Source: Nocardia terrae (GTDB lineage Bacteria > Actinomycetota > Actinomycetes > Mycobacteriales > Mycobacteriaceae). From it: a DNA stretch of 64,000 nt. The translations under genes and the position numbers were made by a program. Each line of letters starts with the position of its first letter. Position 1 is the first letter of the stretch. Shown in pieces: positions 16,457 to 25,624 of this stretch. The stretch covers positions 372,001 through 436,000 of the forward strand of contig NZ_WRPP01000005.1 in the NCBI RefSeq assembly GCF_009760405.1, given 5' to 3'. Under the pieces are notes generated by a model. That model ran no database searches and was not told the DNA's origin. It saw only the letters and a list, made by a program, of their open reading frames with translations.

Positions 16457-18216
16457 AGGGCCTCCTCCAGATGGGGTTCGGTACCCACGGCGGGCGGTAC
16501 CTGATCAGATCCGGCCGGAGCCGATACCGCGATGAGGGTCGGTGCGGAAATCCCTAGCTGCCGGAACAATTCGGCGACCAGCGCGCCGCCGCGGCCCGCG
16601 GGCGCGCCGCCGAAGACATATCGGTCCGGACGCACCAGGAGCAGACCACCGTTCCCGATGCCCGCCCGGGCGAACCAGCGGGTCAACGCGCCGGTGTGGT
16701 CTTCCACATCGGCGTAGTCGGTACCTGCGTGGCGGCCGTCGCCAGGCTTGCCCTGCGGCCGTCCACCCGACGGATAGACAGTGACGAAACGAGCGCCGAG
16801 GGCCCGCAGCGCCGCCACATCGTCGGCGGCCAACGCAACACGCGGGTCGACGCCGGAGCCGATCACCGAGAAACCCAGGCCCAGAACGTCATCGAAGCGG
16901 CGGTGGTGACCGTCGTAGGTGCGCACCTGCGGCTGTGGGGTGAGGGTGCCTTCGGCTCCACGCCATCCGCGCCGGGGCAGGCCGACGTAGGCGTTGCGGC
17001 GGAAGCGCGGCGCGGGCTTCATTTTCGCGGCGCGGATCCAGCCGCCCAGGCCCGGCAGCCGCAGCGCGGTGGTGAGCGCGAGATCCCGGGCGGCCGCGGC
17101 CAGCTTGTTATCGATGGACACCAGCGCCTTGTTGAACACCGAGAAGTCGATCATGGCCTTGGCGTGTGGGCGGCGTTCGGACTCGTAGCTGTCCAGGATC
17201 GTCTCGTCGGCGCCGTGTTCGATGATCGCGGTCAGCTTCCACGACAGATTGTCGGCATCGCGCACACCGGAGTTCATACCCTGGCCGACGAACTGCGGGG
17301 TCATGTGCGCGGCGTCACCGGCGATGAGGACACGTCCGACCCGCCAGCGGTCGGCGATGACCGCGTTGAAGGTGTAGACGAGTTTGCGCAGCACCTCGAC
17401 CTCGTCCGGGTCGACGTAGCGAGAGATGTGACGCCGCACCGTCTCCGGATCCTCCATCTCCTCCTTCGACTGCGATTCGTTGAGCATGAACTCGAAGCGG
17501 TGATGCCCGTCCGGCTGCGGACACGACACGATCGGCAGCGCGGGATCACACACGAAGTCGAAGTACGGCAGATGACGGAACGCGTCCACGCCGTCGCGGG
17601 CCTTCAGATCCACCACCAGCCAGCGTTCCGGGAAACTGATGCCGGTCATATCGATTCCCAGCTGGGTGCGCACCACACTGCGGCCGCCGTCGCAGCCGAC
17701 CAGGAACTTCGCGCGCACCCGCTCGGCGGTGTCCGGATCGGTGCTGGGCGTGTGCTTCCCATAGCCGGTGCCGCGGCATTCGGCGTGCACCACGGTGACC
17801 GCGTCCGCGGTCTGGCTGAAGTCGACGACCTCCCGGCCACGGCGCACTGTCGCGTGCGGGTACCGGTCCAGCGCGCGTTCGAGGGTGCTCTCCAGGTACG
17901 GCTGGTACAGGAAGTTCACCACCGGCCAGCCCAGGGGCCGCTCGGTCTGGCGGAACTGGATCAGCACCCGGCCGTCCGCGCGGACCCACTGCACGCTGGA
18001 GTCGACGTTCATGTCCGCCGCGAGTTCGTCTGCGGCTCCTGCGGTTTGGAAGACGCGCATGCCCTCGTCGTCGGTGTAGACCGCCCGTGCAAGGCCGTAG
18101 TACTCGGGCTCGCGTTCCAGCACGAGCACGCTGATGCCGCGGCGGCCGAGCAGGTTCGCGAGTGTCAATCCGGTCGGGCCGAGGCCCACGACCACCACGT
18201 CGTAGTCGGTGTTCAT
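16453..18216 (-). CDS. mhpA: 3-(3-hydroxyphenyl)propionate hydroxylase-like FAD monooxygenase
   Basis: Class A flavoprotein hydroxylase of 587 residues. The FAD motif GLGPTGLTLANLLGRRG is at residues 11-27, a DG motif is in FLVGCDGGRSVVRTQLG, and GRVLIAGDAAHMTPQFVGQG contacts the flavin. Sequence around QWVRADGRVLIQF and FPERWLVVDLK resembles MhpA. It hydroxylates a phenolic acid ortho to the OH with NAD(P)H, making the catechol for the next gene. The start at 18216 overlaps the dioxygenase stop (ATGA). A different phenolic acid substrate remains possible. Confidence 0.85.
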   Translation of the reverse strand: MNTDYDVVVVGLGPTGLTLANLLGRRGISVLVLEREPEYYGLARAVYTDDEGMRVFQTAGAADELAADMNVDSSVQWVRADGRVLIQFRQTERPLGWPVVNFLYQPYLESTLERALDRYPHATVRRGREVVDFSQTADAVTVVHAECRGTGYGKHTPSTDPDTAERVRAKFLVGCDGGRSVVRTQLGIDMTGISFPERWLVVDLKARDGVDAFRHLPYFDFVCDPALPIVSCPQPDGHHRFEFMLNESQSKEEMEDPETVRRHISRYVDPDEVEVLRKLVYTFNAVIADRWRVGRVLIAGDAAHMTPQFVGQGMNSGVRDADNLSWKLTAIIEHGADETILDSYESERRPHAKAMIDFSVFNKALVSIDNKLAAAARDLALTTALRLPGLGGWIRAAKMKPAPRFRRNAYVGLPRRGWRGAEGTLTPQPQVRTYDGHHRRFDDVLGLGFSVIGSGVDPRVALAADDVAALRALGARFVTVYPSGGRPQGKPGDGRHAGTDYADVEDHTGALTRWFARAGIGNGGLLLVRPDRYVFGGAPAGRGGALVAELFRQLGISAPTLIAVSAPAGSDQVPPAVGTEPHLEEAL

Positions 18217-19241
18217 CGGATGCGTCCTCCCGTGAGTTCGGGCACGGTGATCTCCGGCGTCCGGACCGTGCGTAGCGCCTGCCGGAACTGGGCGAATTTG
18301 TCCAGCACGGTCTCCCCCACAGGGGTGTGGCCCCAGATGCTGATGCCCTGGTAGGTCGTTGGCTCCCAAGTGGATTCGAGTTCGGGACCGATCACGATGG
18401 GATTCCAGCCGACCTCGAGTTCGAAGCCGGACGGCGTGATGCTGTAGTAGGACAGTTCGCGGTCGTTGGTGTGCTGGCCGACCGACCACGCCATCCGGAA
18501 GCCCAGCTCCTTCACTCGCTGATAGGACGCGAGCATGTCGTCGAGAGTCGCGGACTGAATGTTGATGTGCTGCACCCGAGTTCGGATCGGATCAATCTTC
18601 ACGCCGCGCAGATTGGCGATGGCGATCGAATGGTGGCGCTCGTTGACCCGCAGGAACCTGATCTTCATCTTCAGCCCTGAGATGTTCTCGTCGATGTAGT
18701 CCGACAATCGGGAGTCGAAGACGGTCTCGTAGTAGCCGCGCAATGCCTCGGGTTCGCGCGAGACGATCGCCACGTGCCCCATGCCGGCCTCGCCGGTCAC
18801 CCAGCCGGAGCTGCGCATCCGCAACGGCTCGGGTGTGGTGACGGGCGCCGTGAAGATCTCCTGCGTCATACCTTTCGGCCCAGCGAAGCGCCACAACCGC
18901 TCCACACCGCGTAGAGCGGCTTCTTCTGCAGCGCCTTCGGCGATCGGCACGCCGCGGTCGGCGACTCGGGCGATGATGCGGTCGAAGATCTCGTGATCAT
19001 CGATCTGCCAGCCGAGCGCGGTCACGTCCTCGGCGGGACCACGTTGAACCAGGAACCGGCAGGTGTGGTCATCGAGGCGGAAACGCAGGCCGACACCGTC
19101 GAGGGTATCGACGTGCATCCCGATCGCGTCGGCACCGAAGCGACGCCACTCGGACTGCCGATTCGATTGCACGACAATGTATCCCAGATGCACGGCACCG
19201 AAGACCGAATCGACGGCACGGGGACGGCGAACTTCGCTCAC
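18213..19241 (-). CDS. type I extradiol catechol dioxygenase
   Basis: A two-domain VOC dioxygenase of 342 residues for meta-cleavage of a catechol. The Fe(II) ligands expected for the family are visible in the C-terminal domain: His156 (GHVAIVS), His225 (VQHINIQ) and Glu276 (GFELEVGW), with the catalytic-base His at 203/204 (ERHHSIAI). The GTG at 19241 overlaps the hydrolase stop (GTGA) and begins the conserved N-terminal domain. In Rhodococcus hpp-type loci a VOC enzyme replaces the unrelated class III MhpB of E. coli, as here. Confidence 0.88.
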   Translation of the reverse strand: MSEVRRPRAVDSVFGAVHLGYIVVQSNRQSEWRRFGADAIGMHVDTLDGVGLRFRLDDHTCRFLVQRGPAEDVTALGWQIDDHEIFDRIIARVADRGVPIAEGAAEEAALRGVERLWRFAGPKGMTQEIFTAPVTTPEPLRMRSSGWVTGEAGMGHVAIVSREPEALRGYYETVFDSRLSDYIDENISGLKMKIRFLRVNERHHSIAIANLRGVKIDPIRTRVQHINIQSATLDDMLASYQRVKELGFRMAWSVGQHTNDRELSYYSITPSGFELEVGWNPIVIGPELESTWEPTTYQGISIWGHTPVGETVLDKFAQFRQALRTVRTPEITVPELTGGRIR

Positions 19242-20107
19242 GGCTTCGCCTCGAGAAATGCGGTAGCCAGCGTGTTGAACAGCTCCGCGCGCTCCCACTG
19301 CACCCAGTGGCCGGTGTTGGCCGCCAGATACAGATCGCAATTGGGCATGGCCTCGACCAGCATCCGACCACCCTCGGGCCGGTTGACCTTGTCGTCGGTC
19401 CCCCAGACCACCAGTGTCGGCTGTTCGACCTTGCGCAGCCGCGAGTCGCGCGTGAAGTCCATGCGCCACAGCGTGCGCAGCGCCAGCGGACCGGACGGCC
19501 GCCGCAACGGCGGATTCGCCACCACATCCGGATCGATGCTGGCCTGATAACGGGTCTCGATGAGCTCCTCGGGCACCGAAGCGCCGTCGAATACCAGGTA
19601 CTCACGAATGAACCGAGTGAGCTTCTCCCGGCTCGGGCCACTGCCCGAGTAGTAGTTCAGCAGCTGCTGAAGTCCCGCAGTGGGCAGTGCACGGGTGGTA
19701 CCCACCCCACCCGGTCCCATGAGGATCAGCCGATTCACCTTGTCCGGCCGGTCCATCGCCAGCCGCAGCGCAGCCGCGCCACCGTACGAGTTGCCGATCA
19801 GATGCGCCGAGGCAATACCGAGCTCGTCCAGCAGCCCGCCCACCGATCCGGCGAGATCACCGAACGGGTCCGCAGGGTCGATCCACTTCGACGACCGCCC
19901 ATACCCCGGCATATCCGGCACGATGACGTGGAAGCACTGCGCCAGCGCCTCGATATTGCGCGAGTAGTTGGACTCCCCGGATGCTCCGGGCCCGCCACCG
20001 TGCAGCAGCACCACCGTGGGCCCGGTACCGGCCTCGATGAAGTAGATCTGCCGCCCGCCGACCCGGACCGTTCGCCCGGTGTCGACGCCCTTGTCGATGC
20101 TTGCCAT
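19238..20107 (-). CDS. mhpC: meta-cleavage product hydrolase (C-C bond)
   Basis: Alpha/beta hydrolase of 289 residues resembling MhpC, BphD and HsaD. The oxyanion region is LLHGGGPGASGESNYSRN, the nucleophile Ser107 is in IGNSYGGAAALRLA, the acid is in VWGTDDKVNRPEGG and the His in ANTGHWVQWE. It cleaves the ring-opened dienoate. An in-frame GTG lies 12 bp upstream, but GGAGG ahead of the ATG at 20107 supports the shorter start. It is the first gene of the six-gene operon, whose members all overlap by 4 bp. Confidence 0.9.
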   Translation of the reverse strand: MASIDKGVDTGRTVRVGGRQIYFIEAGTGPTVVLLHGGGPGASGESNYSRNIEALAQCFHVIVPDMPGYGRSSKWIDPADPFGDLAGSVGGLLDELGIASAHLIGNSYGGAAALRLAMDRPDKVNRLILMGPGGVGTTRALPTAGLQQLLNYYSGSGPSREKLTRFIREYLVFDGASVPEELIETRYQASIDPDVVANPPLRRPSGPLALRTLWRMDFTRDSRLRKVEQPTLVVWGTDDKVNRPEGGRMLVEAMPNCDLYLAANTGHWVQWERAELFNTLATAFLEAKP

Positions 20108-20120
20108 CTCCGCCTCCACA

Positions 20121-20189
20121 ACTGATGTTGATCAAATCATCAGTTACGATGCGGTTCGCTGTCAAGAGAAAATTGATGGAAGTATCAGT
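20121..20189. promoter_or_regulatory. candidate operator region of the meta-cleavage operon
   Basis: ACTGATG (20121-20127) and CATCAGT (20138-20144) form a 7-bp inverted repeat around a palindromic TTGATCAA core, ending 13 bp from the mhpC start. A second weaker copy (TTGAT...ATCAG, 20173-20188) lies about 40 bp further upstream. Two spaced operators suggest repression by a nearby regulator, perhaps the TetR at 20397. Confidence 0.45.
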
Positions 20190-20396
20190 ATTGCGGAGTC
20201 CATTCAGAAGAGGCAGACAGCGTTGCGGAGGCGGAGGCACACCGCGAAAGGGCGTAGCCGCAGCGGTGATCCCGCAGCCGATTACGGCAGCGTGGCGAGT
20301 CGAACTCAGGACATGGCAGATCGCGACATCGAGGTACCGGCTGCACCGTCGATGACCCGTCGCCGTTACCCGGCAATAGCACAGTCAGCCCGACTG

Positions 20397-21047
20397 CTAA
20401 CGCAACCGCAGGCCCTCGACCACCAGATCGGCGACCAGCCCTGCGTGTTCCTCGACCGCAGCGGGGTCAAGGGGTGAGGTCGCGTCGAATTTCGTCGCGA
20501 ACGGCAACAGGCTGTAGGGCGCCGTGGCACCGTGCGCGATCAGAAAATGAAAGCTGCGCAACGGAATCGGGCGGATCACCCCCTCGTCGGCGAGGTGCTC
20601 CAGCAATCGCGCCACACCCGCGAGCGCGGGCTCGACGTAGGTGTCGTACACGTAGGACAGACGCTCGGTGTCCTGACGGCCCTCGATGTTCATCAACGCC
20701 ACCAGTTCCGGGTGTTCCGCGGAGAAGATCACGTACCGATGCACGGCCAGACGCAACTGCTCGAGCGGCTCACGCAGCGTTGGATCGAACACCCCCTGGA
20801 TCAGCTGCAGCATGCGGCCGAACCCGTAGTCCACAGCCGCTCGCCACAGCTCGTCCTTCGTGCCGAATCGCTGATAGATCAGGTTGTGACTGACACCCAG
20901 CTCCTTGTTCAGCGTTCGAAGCGACATCCCGTCGTAGCCGACGGTCGCGAACATCGCCAGGGCCTTCTCCAAGATCTCCTCGATCGGCATGGCATCCGAC
21001 ACCTTTGGACGCCCGCGCGGCCGCTCGGGTTTGGTCTGCGTGCTCAT
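20397..21047 (-). CDS. TetR/AcrR-family regulator
   Basis: A 216-residue TetR protein. After a basic leader (RPRGRPKVS) the HTH spans about residues 20-65 (ILEKALAMFATVGYDGMSLRTLNKELGVSHNLIYQRFGTKDEL). It lies between the meta-cleavage operon downstream on the same strand and the divergent flavin hydroxylase at 21152. The 104-bp AT-rich divergent region (ATATT near 21076 and AATAT near 21096) is a likely binding site, so the hydroxylase/DoxX pair and possibly the meta-cleavage operon are candidate targets. Confidence 0.88.
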   Translation of the reverse strand: MSTQTKPERPRGRPKVSDAMPIEEILEKALAMFATVGYDGMSLRTLNKELGVSHNLIYQRFGTKDELWRAAVDYGFGRMLQLIQGVFDPTLREPLEQLRLAVHRYVIFSAEHPELVALMNIEGRQDTERLSYVYDTYVEPALAGVARLLEHLADEGVIRPIPLRSFHFLIAHGATAPYSLLPFATKFDATSPLDPAAVEEHAGLVADLVVEGLRLR

Positions 21048-21151
21048 GCGTCAAATTATGGCATAGCGCCCATCAATATTTATGTTGACAACTGACAATA
21101 TATGGCCGTATGGTTCAGCTCACACATTCGGAAGCCACAGGAGTCGTCCCC

Positions 21152-22810
21152 ATGTCACAACCGCTGCATATCCCGGTATTGATCGCAGGCGGTGGGCCTA
21201 CCGGTCTGGTGCTGGCCGCAGAGCTGTCCCGGCACGGCGTGCCCAGCCTGCTGGCCGAGCGCAACGAGCACACCACCGCGTTCCCCAAGATGGACATCAC
21301 CAACTCCGCCAGCATGGAACTGCTGCGCCGACTCGGCGTGGATGAGGAGTTACGGTCGGTCGGGGTGGGTCCCCAGTTCTCCTTCGACGTGATCTTCGCG
21401 CCCGGTCTCGACGGTCCCGAACTGGGTCGATGGAGCTTGCCGTCGGCAGCCGAACAGCGCGCTGCCTTCGCCGCGGTGGGCGATGGCAGCGTGCCGGGCG
21501 AACCGTGGCAGCGCTGCTCGCAGGCGATCTTCGAAGCGATGATGATGGACCGCGCCCACCGCGATCCCCTCGTCGATGTGCGGCAGGGCTGGCGGCTGGA
21601 ACATTGCGTCGAAGTCGGCGGTCAGGTGGTCGCCGAACTGGCCGATGAGACTGGGCGCACGCTCACCGTTCACGCCGACTACCTCGTCGGCTGCGACGGC
21701 GCCTCGAGCCGCGCCCGCAACCAGCTGGGCATCGGAATGGAGGGCCCCAAGGACTTCCTCACCATCGGGCTCGTGCATTTCCGCTCGCGGGATCTCACTA
21801 ATCTGCATGCGCTGGGCCAGTTCTGGCACCTGTTCACGCCCGGGGGTGCGATCCTCATCGCGCAGAACGAGATCGACACCTGGACCCTGCACCAGGACCT
21901 CGGCGCACAAGTCGAGGACCCGGACCCCATCGGTGATCCACATGATTTCGTCGCCCGCTCCCTGGGTCGGCCGATCGCCATCGACGAAGTGCTGGCGTCG
22001 AGCGTCTGGCGTCCGAACGCACTGCTGGCCGACTCCTACGGCCGGAACCGAATCCTGCTCGCCGGGGACGCGGTGCACACCGTGATCCCGACCGGCGGCT
22101 ACGGCATGAACACCGGACTCGGTGACGCGATCAACCTCGGATGGAAACTCGCGGCGGTAGTCAACGGCTGGGGCGGGCCCGAGCTTTTGACGAGCTACGA
22201 AATCGAACGACGCCCGATCGGCGAACGCAACCGCAACGCGGCGGTGGAGAACGCTGTCGTGCACCTGCAGTACCGGGCCATGGTCGACCAGCGGTTGATC
22301 ACCGAGGACAGCGCGGCCGGGCGGACCCATCGCGAAGAGATCGCGCGATTCGTGGCCGACAACGACGCCGAGAACCTCAGTCTCGGTGTGGAATTGGATG
22401 TCCGATACGACGACTCGCCCGTCGTCGTCTCCGACGGCAGCGCCGCCCCGAACTGGGACCGTCGCCGGTTCGTCCCCACCGTGCGACCCGGCCACCACGC
22501 GCCGAATGTCATTTTCGACGATGGGACAACGTTGTTCGACCGGTTCGGTCCCCAGTTCACCGTTGTCGACGCGCTCGGCGACCCCAACCAAACGGCACTA
22601 CTGCTGCTCGAGGCCGAGCGAGCGGGTGTGCCCACCCGCTATGTCGCACTGACCGATCCCGCGCTCACCGCCCTCTACGATCACCGGATCGTCCTGGTAC
22701 GCCCGGATCTGCATATCGCCTGGAGCGGCACCGACACCACGAACGCGGCGGAGATCATCGCCCGCGTCCGCGGGACGAACACAGCCGACGCATTGCCCGT
22801 CGATGCGTAA
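21152..22810 (+). CDS. FAD-dependent aromatic monooxygenase
   Basis: Class A flavoprotein hydroxylase of 552 residues (PheA/TfdB/MhpA-like). The FAD motif IAGGGPTGLVLAAEL is near residue 10, YLVGCDGASSRARNQLG is near residue 190, and RILLAGDAVHTVIPTGGYGMNTG is near residue 305. A C-terminal thioredoxin-like domain follows, as in phenol hydroxylases. The ATG at 21152 has an AGGAG 8 bp upstream; the in-frame ATG at 21110 has none. It is divergent from TetR 20397 and probably co-transcribed with the DoxX gene. The substrate is unknown. Confidence 0.85.
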   Translation: MSQPLHIPVLIAGGGPTGLVLAAELSRHGVPSLLAERNEHTTAFPKMDITNSASMELLRRLGVDEELRSVGVGPQFSFDVIFAPGLDGPELGRWSLPSAAEQRAAFAAVGDGSVPGEPWQRCSQAIFEAMMMDRAHRDPLVDVRQGWRLEHCVEVGGQVVAELADETGRTLTVHADYLVGCDGASSRARNQLGIGMEGPKDFLTIGLVHFRSRDLTNLHALGQFWHLFTPGGAILIAQNEIDTWTLHQDLGAQVEDPDPIGDPHDFVARSLGRPIAIDEVLASSVWRPNALLADSYGRNRILLAGDAVHTVIPTGGYGMNTGLGDAINLGWKLAAVVNGWGGPELLTSYEIERRPIGERNRNAAVENAVVHLQYRAMVDQRLITEDSAAGRTHREEIARFVADNDAENLSLGVELDVRYDDSPVVVSDGSAAPNWDRRRFVPTVRPGHHAPNVIFDDGTTLFDRFGPQFTVVDALGDPNQTALLLLEAERAGVPTRYVALTDPALTALYDHRIVLVRPDLHIAWSGTDTTNAAEIIARVRGTNTADALPVDA

Positions 22811-22855
22811 TCGATTGCCCGATACCAACTCACCCGAAATCAGGAGCCGGCAACC

Positions 22856-23233
22856 ATGAACGCACTGCTTTGGACCCTACAGATCGTGCTGGCTCTCGGC
22901 TTCGCCGCGGCCGGCGCGACCAAGATCATCCTCCCCCGCGACCAACTCGCGACGACCCTGGGCAACTGGGTCGAGGACTTCCCCGCGCTGTTACTCAAAC
23001 CCCTCGGTGCGGCCGAGGTACTCGGCGCGATCGCACTGGTGATCCCGCCGGCCATCGACGTGGCACCGATCCTGACCCCCATCGCCGCCGTCTGCCTCGT
23101 CATCACGATGATCGGCGCATTGGTGACTCATGTCAGGAAGGGCGAGTACTCCAAGCTGGTCGTCAATGTACTGCTGGCGGTTATGGCCATCGTCGTGGCA
23201 TGGGGACGGTTCGGACCGTATTCGAGTTACTGA
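22856..23233 (+). CDS. DoxX-family membrane protein
   Basis: A 125-residue protein with four hydrophobic helices, beginning MNALLWTLQIVLALGFAAAG, with TKIILPRDQL after the first helix and GAAEVLGAIALVIPPA, the usual DoxX pattern. AGGAG precedes the ATG; the gap to the monooxygenase is 45 bp, so the two form an operon. DoxX proteins often sit next to oxygenases and have been linked to quinone or redox functions; no reaction can be assigned here. Confidence 0.8.
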   Translation: MNALLWTLQIVLALGFAAAGATKIILPRDQLATTLGNWVEDFPALLLKPLGAAEVLGAIALVIPPAIDVAPILTPIAAVCLVITMIGALVTHVRKGEYSKLVVNVLLAVMAIVVAWGRFGPYSSY

Positions 23234-23248
23234 GCTCCCGGTTCCAAC

Positions 23249-23292
23249 CGGTGGTGTGGGCGGACCCGGTCCGGGATCCGCCCACACCACCG
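23249..23292. terminator. bidirectional terminator hairpin
   Basis: A 16-bp perfect stem (23249-23264 with 23277-23292), extended inside by CCCGG-T-CCGGG, sits between the converging DoxX and WS/DGAT genes. Confidence 0.7.
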
Positions 23293-23295
23293 AAT

Positions 23296-24735
23296 TCACC
23301 GGCGATCGTCGGACAACGCGCGAGCGGTTCGAACTCGTCGGTCAGGACCATCGCTGTGACCGCTCTCGACAACCGCCTCCAGCTCGTCGACCGCGTCTTC
23401 GAGATAGCGGGCGAGGCGCTGCACATTCGGGAGCGCGCTGCGGCACGCGGTGAAACCGAAGTCCATCCTGCCGGCTTGCGACACCAGCGTGATATTGAGC
23501 GCTTCACCCTGAAACAGCAACGACAGCGGGTATAGACCGACCATCCGCGCACCGGCAAGATACAAGGGCTGCTGGGGTCCCGGCACATTCGAGATGATCA
23601 GGTTGTGCATGGGCGGAATGCGTTCGACCGCGCCAGGAACGAGCTGCCGGAGGGTGTGCGGCAGCATGGCCAGGATCGAGTAGGCGACCAGCGCGCCGTG
23701 CGGCACGGTCGCTTGATGCTCCTTCGCCGCACGCACCGACCGGGATATCGCCTGCAGCCGGTCGACGGGATCCGCTACGTCGGTCGCCAGATTCGCGAGC
23801 ATCATGCCCACCGAACTATCCGGCGACGCGCCTTGCGGAGCGATCGAGACCGGGCACCCCGCAATCATGGGTCTGTCCGGCAACCCTTCGCTATCGAGCA
23901 GATACCGTCGCAGTGCCGCCGAACACGACGCGAGCACGACGTCGTTGACACTCGTTCGGCTGACCTTCGCCAGCCTCTTGATTCTGCTCAGATCGATAGA
24001 TGCCGTGCACACGCGCCGTTGCGGCCCGACCACCGTGTTCAGCGGCGAGCGTGGCGCCACGAATGGTCCGACCAGTGGTGAATCCGTACGGCGCGCCTTC
24101 CGTAATGCGTTGGCGGCCTTCACCGATGCGGCCAGCAGGCGCACCCTGCTCGACCGAGGTACCGGGACGCGGGCGCCGTCTGCGACCGAAGCGATCCGCG
24201 ACGGCCGACCCATCACCCAAACCGGATCCGGAATCCCGGACTCGCGGTCGGTGGCCAGAGCTCGGCCGAGGAGACGCACCGCGTCGACACCGTTGATGAG
24301 TGCGTGATGGACCTTGATGTAGACAGCGAATCGATTGTTCTCCAGCCCCTCGATCACGTGCACTTCCCACATCGGTCGGCGTAGATCGAGCTGGATCGAG
24401 TGCAGGCGTGAAATAAGTTGCGCTAGTTCGAGTTCCCCGCCTGGCGCAGGTAATGCCTTGTGCCGCAGGTGGAAATCGATCTCGACGTCATCGGCTCCCA
24501 AACGGCGGGCCCGCCGCGGAAATCGCCGCTTCTCGAGCAATGATCGGAACCGAGACGCGATATCGGTTCGATCCCTGAAGGCCATAACGATCCGCTTCGC
24601 GACCACCGTGGCCGGCTCACCGTCTGGTTCGAAGATCGCCAATGCCGCAACATGCATCGGCGTTTCCGGCGATTCGAGCCACATCCAGAACGAGTCATCG
24701 ACCTCGAGGTGGTTACGTTCTTGCGAACGGCTCAC
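23296..24735 (-). CDS. WS/DGAT wax ester synthase/diacylglycerol acyltransferase, altered active site
   Basis: A 479-residue protein with the family blocks PMWEVHVIEGL, NDVVLASCSAALRRYL and ISNVPGPQQPLYL. The enzyme family transfers acyl-CoA to long-chain alcohols or diacylglycerol for storage lipids. The catalytic HHxxxDG motif reads HHALING at about residues 143-149, so the Asp is replaced by Asn; the paralogue at 51306 keeps the Asp. GTG 24735 is chosen because GGGGAA lies just upstream and the conserved N-terminus begins there. Activity may be reduced or the acceptor changed. Confidence 0.82.
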   Translation of the reverse strand: MSRSQERNHLEVDDSFWMWLESPETPMHVAALAIFEPDGEPATVVAKRIVMAFRDRTDIASRFRSLLEKRRFPRRARRLGADDVEIDFHLRHKALPAPGGELELAQLISRLHSIQLDLRRPMWEVHVIEGLENNRFAVYIKVHHALINGVDAVRLLGRALATDRESGIPDPVWVMGRPSRIASVADGARVPVPRSSRVRLLAASVKAANALRKARRTDSPLVGPFVAPRSPLNTVVGPQRRVCTASIDLSRIKRLAKVSRTSVNDVVLASCSAALRRYLLDSEGLPDRPMIAGCPVSIAPQGASPDSSVGMMLANLATDVADPVDRLQAISRSVRAAKEHQATVPHGALVAYSILAMLPHTLRQLVPGAVERIPPMHNLIISNVPGPQQPLYLAGARMVGLYPLSLLFQGEALNITLVSQAGRMDFGFTACRSALPNVQRLARYLEDAVDELEAVVESGHSDGPDRRVRTARALSDDRR

Positions 24736-25082
24736 AATTTCCCCTTTTACGCGTCCCCCAACGGTGAATTCGTCCGCGACGTCCATGGCGCATGGTCGGT
24801 GGCACCCACACATGGGCGACCCCATCGGCTACCAGACCCGACCTGCTGACAACTTCATCACACTTGTATGAAATCGTCAATAATTCGATCGACCGGCGGA
24901 TTCGACGGCCGACCGAAGGGATGATGCAGCGAAACTGCAATCGCGCGATCCGTATATCTCGACCATAGAGCATCCATGTTGTCAATAGCCAATATATTAA
25001 TTGACGCATGTCACATTCATCCCTAAGCTGCCTGCAGTGCAGCACCCGATCGAAGGCGCCACCAACCACCGAAGGAGATGCG
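24736..25082. promoter_or_regulatory. divergent control region with palindrome and promoter
   Basis: This 347-bp AT-rich gap separates the WS/DGAT gene from a SnoaL-like gene. A rightward promoter is plausible: TTGACG (25001-25006), 17 bp, TAAGCT (25024-25029). An inverted repeat GTCAAT-N13-ATTGAC (24981-25005) overlaps its -35 box and looks like an operator. No small gene is convincing here. Confidence 0.4.
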
Positions 25083-25475
25083 ATGAACGCTGACGAAAAC
25101 ACCGTCTGCGAGCTATTCGCCGCCATTGATGCCGGTCGGATCGAGACCGCAACGGGCCTCCTGACCCAAGACGTTCACTTCCGGTTCGGCAACGCCGAAC
25201 CGACGATCGGCCGCGATGCCTTCGCCGCCAACGCCGCCGCAATGGGCGGCGTTCTCGCGTCGATCTCCCATGAGATGCTCGCGGTGTGGACGACGAGTGA
25301 ACCCGACGCCGCCGTCGTCTGCGAGATGGCGGTCACGTATAGCCGCCACGATGGATCTCAGCTGAAGTTGCCGTGCGCCAACGTATTCCGACTCCGGAGC
25401 GGACTCATCGCCGATTACCGGATCTACATGGACATCAACCCCGTATTCGCTGCCGCGGCAACGGAACCGGAGTAG
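25083..25475 (+). CDS. SnoaL-like/NTF2-fold protein
   Basis: A 130-residue single-domain protein with the alpha+beta cone fold pattern: helix ENTVCELFAAIDAGRIETATGLL, then HFRFGNAEPTIGRDAF and a closing strand (LIADYRIYMDINPVF). Similar proteins act as small isomerases, cyclases or dehydratases on polar ring compounds, or have no known function. The ATG at 25083 follows GAAGGAG. It is followed by the multicopper oxidase after 149 bp. Confidence 0.7.
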   Translation: MNADENTVCELFAAIDAGRIETATGLLTQDVHFRFGNAEPTIGRDAFAANAAAMGGVLASISHEMLAVWTTSEPDAAVVCEMAVTYSRHDGSQLKLPCANVFRLRSGLIADYRIYMDINPVFAAAATEPE

Positions 25476-25624
25476 CACCGGGCACGACGTCCAGGGATCG
25501 GCAACCACGACCCCCGACACCAGCCGGTTGACACAGGTCACCAAGAAATTGACGAGTGTCCATTTAATGTTCTACGGTGGCTCCTCGACGAGCGCTTCAC
25601 TTACGATCTCGCCGAGGAGGCTTC

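Noticed and set aside
16696..18354. A 552-codon plus-strand frame
   Set aside because: It is antisense to the MhpA-type hydroxylase, whose FAD motifs are clear; the translation has no recognisable domain.
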